Source of the DNA: an uncultured bacterium
GTDB taxonomy: Bacteria; Bacteroidota; Bacteroidia; Chitinophagales; CAIOSU01
NCBI GenBank assembly: GCA_903861055.1
Contig: CAIOSU010000137.1
Span: forward strand, 1-5,826
Direction: 5' to 3'
DNA: 5,826 nt
The translations under genes were made by a program, and so were the position numbers. A model generated the notes under the pieces. That model searched no databases, was not told the DNA's origin, and saw only the letters and a program-made list of their open reading frames with translations. This document shows positions 1 to 5,826 of this stretch, in pieces. The stretch's first letter is position 1, and the number at the start of each line of letters is the position of its first letter.

Positions 1-1
1 C

Positions 2-1459
2 AAACTGAACAAGATAGAAATGGAGTGGAAAAATTCATTTACCTTCTCCAAAATATCAGACCCCGATTTGCGAATTATGCAGTTTAGGGTAATCAATACC
101 GATACAATTCTAGAAGCAGGGGGCAGCTCTCGCTCAAACCGTTTGTTTCGCGACTTATCTGAAATAACCGAAAATTTCAGGGCCGACTTTACGTTGCCAT
201 TTAAGCAATGGAAAGGATTAACCTCAAAATTGAAGTTTGGTATTTTTGACACATATAAGCGCCGCAACTTTCAGTCGTATGTGGCAGAGTTAGAAAATAA
301 TGGATTGCAAATAGAAGGTGGTGCCGATTACATACTGGCAGAGCAAAATATTTGGAATGCCGAGACCAATACAACTGGCACCTATGTTACTGGCCAGCAA
401 GATATATCTAACACCTTTAATGCTAGCATGAATGTGCTGGCGGGTTATGTAATGAACGAGTTGCCAATTACAAACCGATTTAATGTGGTTTATGGCTTGA
501 GGATAGAGAAGGCCGACATTTTGTTTACTGGCCAGAAGCAACAGATTTTCAATCCCGAAACTGATAAGTTCAACAACAAAAAAGTGCTAGACGAAATCAA
601 CTTTTTGCCGGCCCTTAATATGATTTACAATGTTATTGAGAACATGAACTTTCGTGTATCTTATTCTCGCACTGTTGCTCGTCCTTCTTTCAAAGAAAAA
701 TCGTTGGCGCAAATTTTCGATCCTGTTACCGAGATTACGTTCATCGGTAACATAGATTTGAAGCAGACCGATATTGATAATGTTGATTTCCGCTGGGAGT
801 ATTTCTTTGGTAGTGGCGAGATGATTTCTGCGAGTGCTTTCTTTAAGAACTTTACCAACCCAATTGAAGTAGTTGTATTTTCTGATGTGGCACCGCGTGA
901 TTTTACCCCAAGAAACGTATCGAACGCAAGGGCTTATGGTCTTGAATTGGAGTTCCGCAAAAACTTCAAATTTATTCATAGTAAGCTCGAAAACTTGGAA
1001 ATAGGTGCTAACGTAACTTGGGTAAAATCGGCTACAGAAATGAACCCTGCCGAGCTTGAAGGCCGCAACACTTGGGTGAAAGATGGATACACTATCAATA
1101 AGAAGCGAGTTATGTATGGGCAGTCGCCGTACCTTGTAAATGCCAATTTGAGTTATACTGCCGAGAAAATTGGCCTAACTGCAACGTTGGCTTACAATGT
1201 GCAAGGCAAGCGCCTATCGGTAGTTGGCGGCGGACGTGCACCAGATGTTTACGAAATGCCATTTCATAGCCTAAACTTTAAACTAACCGAAGTTTGTGGC
1301 AAGAAAGATCAGTTTAAGTTAAGCCTTCAGGGCCAGAACTTGATTGGCGATGATTTTGTAGGGCAGTATGAAAGTTATTATGGTGCCAACCCTGCCATCT
1401 TCCAACGTTTGGTGCCAGGCAGAACTTTTACAATAGGGTTTGCTTATACCATACAATAA
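2..1459 (+). CDS. TonB-dependent outer membrane receptor, C-terminal part (5' end outside window)
   Basis: The reading frame is open from base 2 to a TAA at 1457-1459, giving 485 visible residues with no start in view. The Met at base 20 is almost certainly internal because coding continues upstream of it. The visible part is a beta-barrel with alternating aromatic and polar strands and no plug domain. Typical receptor segments are NFRVSYSRTVARPSFKE (about 646-696), the strand NARAYGLELEFRKNF (about 926-970), and a C-terminal strand starting VPGRTFTIGFAYTIQ. Known members import siderophores, vitamins, glycans or peptides across the outer membrane using TonB energy. Members in this phylum are usually about 800-1000 residues, so the N-terminal half (signal peptide, likely carboxypeptidase-like domain, plug) is missing. 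No SusD-like partner follows, so nothing identifies the substrate. It is followed by a heptad repeat and a terminator. The family call is firm; the ligand is unknown. Confidence 0.93.
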   Translation, partial: KLNKIEMEWKNSFTFSKISDPDLRIMQFRVINTDTILEAGGSSRSNRLFRDLSEITENFRADFTLPFKQWKGLTSKLKFGIFDTYKRRNFQSYVAELENNGLQIEGGADYILAEQNIWNAETNTTGTYVTGQQDISNTFNASMNVLAGYVMNELPITNRFNVVYGLRIEKADILFTGQKQQIFNPETDKFNNKKVLDEINFLPALNMIYNVIENMNFRVSYSRTVARPSFKEKSLAQIFDPVTEITFIGNIDLKQTDIDNVDFRWEYFFGSGEMISASAFFKNFTNPIEVVVFSDVAPRDFTPRNVSNARAYGLELEFRKNFKFIHSKLENLEIGANVTWVKSATEMNPAELEGRNTWVKDGYTINKKRVMYGQSPYLVNANLSYTAEKIGLTATLAYNVQGKRLSVVGGGRAPDVYEMPFHSLNFKLTEVCGKKDQFKLSLQGQNLIGDDFVGQYESYYGANPAIFQRLVPGRTFTIGFAYTIQ

Positions 1460-1531
1460 AATAAGGCACAAGACACAAGTTTCAGTCTTGGTTTAAAAAA
1501 TGGTTCAGTGTCGCCGACATTTAAAGCAAAT

Positions 1532-1558
1532 CGTACTTCGTACTTTGTACTTTGTACA
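1532..1558. repeat. Heptad tandem repeat with GTAC every 7 bases
   Basis: Four 7-base units, CGTACTT, CGTACTT, TGTACTT and a partial TGTACA, lie in tandem. GTAC recurs at exactly 7-base spacing (1533, 1540, 1547, 1554). The array sits 72 bases after the receptor stop and 32 bases before the terminator stem. From memory, similar short TACTTYG arrays occur in intergenic DNA of Bacteroidota, but no function is known to me. The repeat itself is seen directly; any role is open. Confidence 0.7.
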
Positions 1559-1590
1559 TTCAAAAATCTACGGCAGTAGTAGCAAGAGTG

Positions 1591-1628
1591 GTGCCCAGCG
1601 ATGTAGTGTTCGCTGGGCACTTTTTTTT
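1591..1628 (+). terminator. Intrinsic terminator after the TonB-dependent receptor gene
   Basis: A perfect 10-base-pair GC-rich stem (GTGCCCAGCG with CGCTGGGCAC) closes a 10-base loop at 1601-1610 and is followed at once by eight T residues at 1621-1628. This is a textbook rho-independent terminator on the + strand, ending the receptor transcript about 130 bases after its stop. On the minus strand the hairpin has no T tract after it. It could still slow polymerase coming from the convergent AIM24 gene, but it is not a clear terminator in that direction. Confidence 0.92.
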
Positions 1629-1664
1629 ACTCAAAGTTCGACTTGTTGCGGAGTGAATGCTTTA

Positions 1665-2459
1665 TCATCTATCCCCATCCAACAAATCGCCAAGCCCGCC
1701 TAACATGCTGCCTTCTTCTCGGCGTGCACCGCCGTTGCTAGGGGCATGTTGGTATATGCGGTTGGCTAAGCGGCTAAACGGCAATGATTGTATCCAAACC
1801 TTACCAGGGCCGCTGAGGGTTGCAAAAAAGAGGCCCTCACCACCAAACAGTACATTTTTTACCCCTTGCACCATTTCAATATCATAGTCTACCCCACTGG
1901 TAAAGGCCACTAGGCAGCCAGTATCAACTTTTAGGCGTTCGCCAGCGGCAAGGGTGCGTTCAATAATGAGCCCGCCGGCGTGTACAAACGCCAAACCATC
2001 GCCTTCAAGCTTTTGCATTATGAATCCTTCGCCACCAAAGAAACCAGTACCTAGCTTACGCTGAAACTCAATACCAATGCTTACTCCCTGTGCAGCACAC
2101 AAAAAGGAATCTTTCTGGCAAATAACCTTGCCGTTGAATGCGCTTAGGTCGAGGGCGACGATTTTGCCAGGGTAAGGCGATGCAAACGAAACGCGTCTTT
2201 TGCCATAGCCCTCATTGGTATAAGTGGTCATAAAAAGGCTTTCGCCGGTAAGTACCCTTTTGCCTGCCGACAACAGCTTGCCAAAGAACCCACCTTCGTT
2301 TTTGCTTCCGTCTCCAAACACGGTCGCCATCTTTATGCCTTCATCCATCATCATAAACGAGCCGGCTTCGGCAATTACGGTTTCCTGTGGGTCAAGTTCT
2401 ATTTCAACACACTGCATTTCTTCGCCTAATATGCGGTAATCAATTTCGTGAGCGTTCAT
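1665..2459 (-). CDS. AIM24 / TIGR00266 family protein
   Basis: Encodes 264 residues from ATG at 2459 to TGA at 1665-1667. The protein is of the AIM24 (formerly DUF124, TIGR00266) family, named for a yeast mitochondrial biogenesis protein. Bacterial members are probably soluble, beta-rich proteins of unknown biochemical role. Supporting features are repeated Gly-rich beta motifs: GGFFGKLLSAGKRVLTGES (about 56-74), GTGFFGGEGF (about 137-146), LFGGEGLFF (about 204-212), and the end motif WIQSLPFSRLANRI. There is no signal peptide or membrane segment. The last 20 or so residues are Gly-rich and acidic (GGLGDLLDGD), which is common at the tail of this family. A GTG at 2498 would add 13 residues, but it abuts the T tract of the preceding gene's terminator, so the ATG is preferred. 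The gene is convergent with the receptor gene and separated from the upstream barrel gene by that terminator. The family call is strong; the function is unknown. Confidence 0.9.
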   Translation of the reverse strand: MNAHEIDYRILGEEMQCVEIELDPQETVIAEAGSFMMMDEGIKMATVFGDGSKNEGGFFGKLLSAGKRVLTGESLFMTTYTNEGYGKRRVSFASPYPGKIVALDLSAFNGKVICQKDSFLCAAQGVSIGIEFQRKLGTGFFGGEGFIMQKLEGDGLAFVHAGGLIIERTLAAGERLKVDTGCLVAFTSGVDYDIEMVQGVKNVLFGGEGLFFATLSGPGKVWIQSLPFSRLANRIYQHAPSNGGARREEGSMLGGLGDLLDGDR

Positions 2460-2468
2460 GACTTTTGT

Positions 2469-2501
2469 ATTATAAATTTTAGAATGTTGTTTCGGCACAA
2501 A
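2469..2501 (-). promoter_or_regulatory. Possible promoter for the AIM24 gene
   Basis: Because a strong terminator ends just upstream, this gene needs its own promoter within about 40 bases. On the minus strand a TTTG (2501-2498) at the end of the terminator T tract could act as a -33 element. AT-rich TAAAATTTATAAT (2481-2469) follows and could hold the -7 box. Neither spacing nor sequence fits TAnnTTTG exactly. Transcription would start within a few bases of the ATG, giving a very short leader. This is weak, inferred support. Confidence 0.2.
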
Positions 2502-2533
2502 AAAGCCCCGTTCTACGGCAGCAGAACGGGGCT
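2499..2533 (-). terminator. Intrinsic terminator after the beta-barrel gene
   Basis: A perfect 11-base-pair stem (AGCCCCGTTCT at 2504-2514 with AGAACGGGGCT at 2523-2533) closes an 8-base loop. Read on the minus strand it is followed by a run of T residues (2504-2499). It lies 15 bases after the barrel gene's TAA and separates that gene from the AIM24 gene. No T tract follows on the + strand, so it is directional. Confidence 0.92.
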
Positions 2534-2548
2534 AATAACTTAAATAGG

Positions 2549-3277
2549 TTATAAACCGTTGATGGAGAAGCCTACAGTATAAGGGTGGATGCCAGCTGGG
2601 CCGCCGTCTTTAAACACTTCGCCTAGGTTATAGAACCCAAAAACATTAAAAGCTCCATAACCAATACGGAAAGTGGGCCCATAACGGAAACGATTCAAAT
2701 CGGCATAGTTTTTCACTTTTTCAACCCTTGGCTTGTCGCGGGTAGCGGTGGTGTATTTCAATTTGGTGTGGCTATCAAACAATACACCGGCTTTGAAACC
2801 TACAGCAAACTTGAAACTTTTATTGTGCTTGTTTGGCTTAGCGCGGAAACGAAGTTCTACGGGTACATCAATAAACGAAGTAACCAGTTTATGCTTTTTT
2901 ACATCGTCGTTTTCAACCCCGTAGGCATCTTTAAAGCTGGTAAAATAAGTAGATACACTATCTTCAACCAAACCTTTGCTGGTAAACACATTGCTTATGC
3001 CGAAGCCCAAGCCTGGTGCTAAACTGAAGCGAGATTTTTTGAGAATAATATCATACATAAAATAGATGCCATAGCTGCGGCTGAACCATTTTACATCCGT
3101 GGTTTTGCCATCGGCTTGATTCCAATGGTCAAAGCCAAGTTCTATAACAATACGGTCTCTGCTGCCGGTTTGGGCTACTTTTTCCGTTATCTTTTTCTTT
3201 TCTGCTATGGTGTCTTCTTGGGCGTATGCGCCAAAGGCGAAAATGCTGCAAACCAGCAACAATAAGAAACGTTTCAT
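2549..3277 (-). CDS. Exported outer membrane beta-barrel protein (PorT-like family)
   Basis: Encodes 242 residues from ATG at 3277 to TAA at 2549-2551. It opens with a clear signal peptide: MKR, a hydrophobic run, then AYA before Q20 as the likely cleavage site. The rest has alternating strands with Gly and aromatic residues, such as SFKFAVGFKAGVLFD (about 150-164), FRYGPTFRIGYGAFNVFGFYN and the last strand HPYTVGFSING. This matches the small 8-to-10-strand outer membrane beta-barrel family of Bacteroidota, in which PorT is the known member. PorT works in type IX secretion, but most members have no assigned role and nothing here shows this one is PorT. A segment with many Lys residues (about 165-185) may form a loop. 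A good -7 box lies 24 bases upstream and a strong terminator follows. The HPt gene lies 102 bases upstream on the same strand. Export and barrel are well supported; the function is unknown. Confidence 0.85.
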   Translation of the reverse strand: MKRFLLLLVCSIFAFGAYAQEDTIAEKKKITEKVAQTGSRDRIVIELGFDHWNQADGKTTDVKWFSRSYGIYFMYDIILKKSRFSLAPGLGFGISNVFTSKGLVEDSVSTYFTSFKDAYGVENDDVKKHKLVTSFIDVPVELRFRAKPNKHNKSFKFAVGFKAGVLFDSHTKLKYTTATRDKPRVEKVKNYADLNRFRYGPTFRIGYGAFNVFGFYNLGEVFKDGGPAGIHPYTVGFSINGL

Positions 3278-3301
3278 TTATGAGTGATTTTTCCTTCCTG
3301 C

Positions 3302-3309
3302 CAAAAATA
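3302..3309 (-). promoter_or_regulatory. -7 promoter box for the beta-barrel gene
   Basis: The minus strand reads TATTTTTG, an exact match to the Bacteroidota -7 consensus TAnnTTTG. It ends 24 bases before the ATG, giving a leader of roughly 15-20 bases. No clear TTTG -33 element lies about 19 bases further up. A purine-rich AGGAAGGA follows the box, but it is about 14 bases from the ATG, which is long for a Shine-Dalgarno site. Confidence 0.5.
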
Positions 3310-3379
3310 GGACTTTAAAACAGAATAAGGGAATAACGCTTCTTTTTATTAAAGATTATTTGGTATGAGGAGTAAATTC

Positions 3380-3787
3380 TTACAAAGATTGCATTTCGTT
3401 TTTTAGATCATTTACTAAACTGGTAAGGTCGCGATTTAGTTGCATCATTAAAGCAGGTAGGTTTTCTTCAACGGTAACGCCAATGCAATGCGATTCGATT
3501 CGCTCAATTAATGCGGCCAAAGGATAGTCTCCCATCATTTTTACTGACGATTTCATTCGGTGTACACTAGCTTTCAATAGCGTAATGTTCTCGTTTTTGT
3601 GATACACTATGGCTTGTTTCAAAAGCACTGGTGCATCATCAATAAACATTTGAACAATTTCTTTGATAAACTCAACGTCGTTCCCCGAAAGTTCGCGCAA
3701 ATATTGCAGATCATATCGGTTTGGTCCTTCCTTCCTACCCCGAATGGCTGCACCGTGCCCTACCTTGTTGTTCTTTCCCTCCAGCAT
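3380..3787 (-). CDS. Stand-alone HPt (histidine phosphotransfer) domain protein
   Basis: Encodes 135 residues from ATG at 3787 to TAA at 3380-3382. Residues about 25-130 form one HPt domain, a four-helix bundle that passes phosphate between response-regulator receiver domains in multistep phosphorelays. The phosphate-accepting site is seen as HRMKSS with His76 in the expected place, followed by a Gly at 86 as in the usual HxxKGxAxxxG pattern; here a Ser replaces the first Gly. The helix before it (DVEFIKEIVQMFIDDAP) is characteristic of the family. About 24 basic, polar residues precede the domain and look disordered. There is no signal peptide or membrane segment, so it should be cytoplasmic. 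No histidine kinase or response regulator is nearby, so its partners must be encoded elsewhere. No terminator separates it from the barrel gene downstream, so read-through is possible. The domain call is firm; the pathway is unknown. Confidence 0.9.
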   Translation of the reverse strand: MLEGKNNKVGHGAAIRGRKEGPNRYDLQYLRELSGNDVEFIKEIVQMFIDDAPVLLKQAIVYHKNENITLLKASVHRMKSSVKMMGDYPLAALIERIESHCIGVTVEENLPALMMQLNRDLTSLVNDLKNEMQSL

Positions 3788-3843
3788 ATGGTAATTTTTG
3801 TGTGCTTTTGCTTTTACGTCTTTACGCTTAGTTTGTTTCGTTA

Positions 3844-3851
3844 AAAAGGTA
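3844..3851 (-). promoter_or_regulatory. Possible -7 box for the HPt gene
   Basis: The minus strand reads TACCTTTT, matching seven of eight positions of TAnnTTTG (T for the last G). It ends 56 bases before the HPt ATG. No -33 TTTG is found at the right spacing. The leader between is A-rich, which is common in front of genes in this phylum. Weak support. Confidence 0.25.
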
Positions 3852-3925
3852 TTTATTGCAAATTTTTATCTATCGTGGCCAGTATTAATTCTAAGTAAAC
3901 AAAAACAAATAGTGCTTTCTAGTCT

Positions 3926-3933
3926 TTATTTTG
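3926..3933 (+). promoter_or_regulatory. Possible -7 box for the aminotransferase gene
   Basis: TTATTTTG matches TAnnTTTG with one mismatch and ends 19 bases before the ATG at 3953, a usual distance in Bacteroidota. No clear -33 element is present. It lies in the 165-base region shared with the divergent HPt gene. Confidence 0.35.
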
Positions 3934-3952
3934 CAGCCTAAAGCTAGTCGTT

Positions 3953-5308
3953 ATGAACGTATCAAATATTCAGGCGCAACACTTTATGCAGTGTTGGGGG
4001 GCTCAAGCTAACTATAAGCCTGTTGAGGTGAGCCATACAATGGGCTGCTATATATATACCACCGACGGACGAAAAATTTTTGATTTAAGAAGTGCTCATG
4101 AATGTATAAACTTAGGTTTTAATCACCCAACTGTAATTGAAGCCATGAAGCGCCAAATGGACTCGGTTATATATGTAACCGATGATTTTGCGACCGCACC
4201 TACAGCAATGTTAGCGCAAAAGCTTGCCCAGTTAGCCCCTGGCAATCCAAATAAGAAGGTATGGTTTGGGCAAAGCGGTGCTGCGGCCATTGAAGCAGCA
4301 ATAAAGGCTGCCCGAATGTACCAATATATACGTACGTTCAAGGAAGGGAAAATAGCAGATGCACCGAATCAATACCCTTACCCTTATAAAATAATAGCTC
4401 GATACAAGTCGTGGCATGGCAGCACAAGCGGCGCTGCTTCGGCGGGTGGCGACCCAAGGCGATGGTTTCAAGAGCCCTTTACAGTGCCCGGTGTGGTATT
4501 TGCCCCAGAGGCTAATGCATATCGTGCGCCCGAAAACGACCCACTATGGAGTGCCGACTATTTGGAATATATTATTGAGCAGGAAGGGGGCAGCAATAAA
4601 GTTGCTGCGGTATTGCTTGAGCCGGTGGTTGGCTCAAACGGCATTATACCGCCACCGCCAGGCTACATGCAGCGGGTGCGCGAAATATGCGACCGCTGGG
4701 GTTTGTTGCTTATTGCCGACGAAACCATGAGCGGAATGGGCCGCACGGGCAAGTTTTTTGCCATTGAGCATTTTGATGTGGTACCCGATATTATAGTAAT
4801 GGGCAAGGCACTTGGCGTATACTGCCCGCTATCGGCATGTATTATGAGCGAAGAAGTAAGCCGGGTGTTTGATGATAATATTTTCGGACATGGGCAGAGT
4901 TTTTCGGGTCATGCGCTGGGCTGCGCAGCGGCATTGGAGAGTATAAGGGTATTGCAAGAAGATGGGGTAATGGAAAATTGCGTAGCTATGGGCCAATACC
5001 TAGGCAATGCACTAAAGCAACTGGGCAGCCAATATACTCAAGTGGGCGACGTGCGCGGCATGGGCCTTTTTTGGACGATGGAACTGGTACACGACCGCGA
5101 GAGCAAAACACCGTTGCGCAAAACCACTGAAAAATATACCCCAACTGTAGTGAGCGATATAGCACGATATTTGCTAGAGGAAGAAAATATTTACGTGCCT
5201 GCCGATAAATTTGGCATTTGGGTGGTGCCACCTTTAATTGTTACCCAAGAAGAGGTGGATATGCTAATTGGTGCTATTGGCAGGGCTTTGGCAAAATTTG
5301 TTAAATGA
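3953..5308 (+). CDS. Class III PLP-dependent aminotransferase (omega-amino acid type)
   Basis: Encodes 451 residues from ATG at 3953 to TGA at 5306-5308, a normal full length for the family. These cytoplasmic enzymes move an amino group, often the terminal amine of taurine, beta-alanine, GABA or ornithine, to a keto acid using PLP. Visible signatures are GQSGAAAIEAAIKAAR (about 106-121, phosphate binding), SWHGST (about 153-158, stacking on the cofactor), LLEPVVGSNG with Glu223, IADETMSGMGRTGKFFA with Asp256 (pairs with the pyridine nitrogen), MGKALG with Lys285 (Schiff base lysine), and GHGQSFSGHALGCAAAL (about 312-328). All key residues are present, so it should be active. The layout, including RGMGLFWTMELV near 368-379 and VPPLIVTQEEVDMLI near the end, recalls taurine- or beta-alanine-pyruvate aminotransferases, but substrate cannot be fixed by eye. 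It has no amino acid pathway neighbours. The downstream gene starts 101 bases later with no terminator seen between. Confidence 0.93.
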   Translation: MNVSNIQAQHFMQCWGAQANYKPVEVSHTMGCYIYTTDGRKIFDLRSAHECINLGFNHPTVIEAMKRQMDSVIYVTDDFATAPTAMLAQKLAQLAPGNPNKKVWFGQSGAAAIEAAIKAARMYQYIRTFKEGKIADAPNQYPYPYKIIARYKSWHGSTSGAASAGGDPRRWFQEPFTVPGVVFAPEANAYRAPENDPLWSADYLEYIIEQEGGSNKVAAVLLEPVVGSNGIIPPPPGYMQRVREICDRWGLLLIADETMSGMGRTGKFFAIEHFDVVPDIIVMGKALGVYCPLSACIMSEEVSRVFDDNIFGHGQSFSGHALGCAAALESIRVLQEDGVMENCVAMGQYLGNALKQLGSQYTQVGDVRGMGLFWTMELVHDRESKTPLRKTTEKYTPTVVSDIARYLLEEENIYVPADKFGIWVVPPLIVTQEEVDMLIGAIGRALAKFVK

Positions 5309-5371
5309 CCAGTTGGACAAACTAAATAGCTAGTGGTATCGTTAAATTTACATGCACCGCCAATTTAGTTT

Positions 5372-5379
5372 TATCTTTA
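5372..5379 (+). promoter_or_regulatory. Possible -7 box for the exported protein gene
   Basis: TATCTTTA matches seven of eight positions of TAnnTTTG and ends 30 bases before the ATG at 5410. No -33 TTTG is evident. If it is not functional, the gene would be read through from the aminotransferase. Weak support. Confidence 0.25.
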
Positions 5380-5409
5380 TTGCTAATACCGTACCAAAAT
5401 AGCTTGTTC

Positions 5410-5826
5410 ATGTTACACCGTATTCTGTTTGTCTTATTGCTTACCCTTGGCGCTAGCCAGGCCCGTGCCGCATATTTATTTATACCGATGGATGGCGCAC
5501 AAAAGGAGCATTTAAAGGCATATGGCATAGCCTATTGGGTGGTAAGCAATGGGGTAGAGGTAGATTGGCTATTGAATTATCGCGGGGGAAGTTTTGCTTT
5601 TCCTCACTTAAAGCAGTTGGAAAGTGAGTGTTTGATAAGAGGCGTGAGCTATGAAATGATTGCCGATGCACAATACAACCGCATAGTGGCAGATATAGCC
5701 AACCCCGAAGCGAACATGGATGTGGTGAAGCTGGAAAAGACTCCGAGAATTGCCGTTTATTCACCCAAAAACAAGCTGCCTTGGGATGATGCCGTTACTA
5801 TGGCCCTTACTTATGCCGAGATACCC
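5410..5826 (+). CDS. Exported protein of the family often labelled 'asparagine synthetase B' in Bacteroidota, N-terminal part
   Basis: The frame is open from ATG at 5410 to the window edge, giving 139 residues with no stop. It begins with a signal peptide (MLHR, a hydrophobic run, then ARA before about residue 21), so the protein should reach the periplasm or beyond. The mature start YLFIPMDGAQKEHLKAYGIA, then WLLNYRGGSF (about 53-62), RGVSYE and PRIAVYSPKNKLPWDDAVT (about 112-130) match, from memory, a conserved Bacteroidota family of roughly 400 residues that databases often call asparagine synthetase B. True AsnB has a catalytic Cys right after the start Met. Here the only Cys is residue 74 and the protein is exported, so that name is doubtful. 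The PKNKLPWDDAVTMAL segment looks like the start of a Rossmann-like or amidotransferase-like domain that continues past the edge. The function is unknown. It may be co-transcribed with the aminotransferase, or use its own weak promoter. Confidence 0.75.
   Translation, partial: MLHRILFVLLLTLGASQARAAYLFIPMDGAQKEHLKAYGIAYWVVSNGVEVDWLLNYRGGSFAFPHLKQLESECLIRGVSYEMIADAQYNRIVADIANPEANMDVVKLEKTPRIAVYSPKNKLPWDDAVTMALTYAEIP

Noticed and set aside
1469..1490. Hairpin CAAGAC...GTCTTG just after the receptor stop
   Set aside because: The stem is only 6 base pairs with a 10-base loop and is followed by mixed GTTTAAAAAA rather than a T run. The perfect terminator at 1591 explains transcript ending better.
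1500..1887. Open frames on the + strand over the receptor tail and the AIM24 3' end
   Set aside because: They run through the repeat and the terminator or antisense to the AIM24 gene, and their translations show no family features.
1567..2521. The 10-mer TCTACGGCAG occurs at 1567 and 2512, both beside terminators
   Set aside because: It is a single short match in different structural positions (upstream of one stem, across the arm and loop of the other), so chance is the simpler explanation.
3278..3379. Possible terminator between the HPt and barrel genes
   Set aside because: Only a 4-base-pair CTTT/AAAG stem is visible and no T tract follows, so it was not called.
4164..4181. Inverted repeat CGGTTA...TAACCG inside the aminotransferase gene
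   Set aside because: It encodes conserved-looking SVIYVTD residues in frame and lies well inside the gene, so it is most likely a codon coincidence rather than an operator.

Overview
The window looks like ordinary chromosomal DNA from a member of the Bacteroidota. Four things point there: a large TonB-dependent receptor of the type common in that phylum; a small exported beta-barrel protein of the PorT-like family; -7 boxes close to the Bacteroidota sigma factor consensus TAnnTTTG, with little Shine-Dalgarno signal; and a heptad GTAC-containing repeat after a gene. The species cannot be read from the sequence. No rRNA, tRNA, CRISPR array or insertion sequence was seen, and no gap between genes exceeds about 205 bases.

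Layout. (1) 2-1459 (+): C-terminal barrel of a TonB-dependent receptor whose start lies before the window. It is followed by a GTAC heptad repeat and a perfect-stem intrinsic terminator at 1591-1628. (2) 1665-2459 (-): an AIM24/TIGR00266 family protein, convergent with the receptor. (3) 2549-3277 (-): an exported outer membrane beta-barrel protein with a good -7 box upstream and a strong terminator (2499-2533) between it and the AIM24 gene. (4) 3380-3787 (-): a stand-alone HPt phosphotransfer protein. (5) 3953-5308 (+): a class III PLP-dependent aminotransferase, divergent from the HPt gene across a 165-base region. (6) 5410-5826 (+): the N-terminal 139 residues of an exported protein that runs off the window. 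It resembles a Bacteroidota family often labelled 'asparagine synthetase B', although the visible part lacks the hallmark of that enzyme.

How the genes relate. Each gene appears to be its own transcription unit or part of a short one. The strong terminator separates the barrel gene from the AIM24 gene. The HPt and barrel genes could be partly co-transcribed, since no terminator is seen between them, and the same holds for the aminotransferase and the last gene. The functions (outer membrane uptake, outer membrane barrel, phosphorelay, amino-group transfer, exported protein of unknown role) do not form a recognisable pathway. I found no convincing undescribed system here. The points most worth a second look are the misnamed exported family at the right edge, the start choice and promoter placement of the AIM24 gene directly against a terminator, the orphan HPt protein, and the heptad repeat in the receptor's 3' region.
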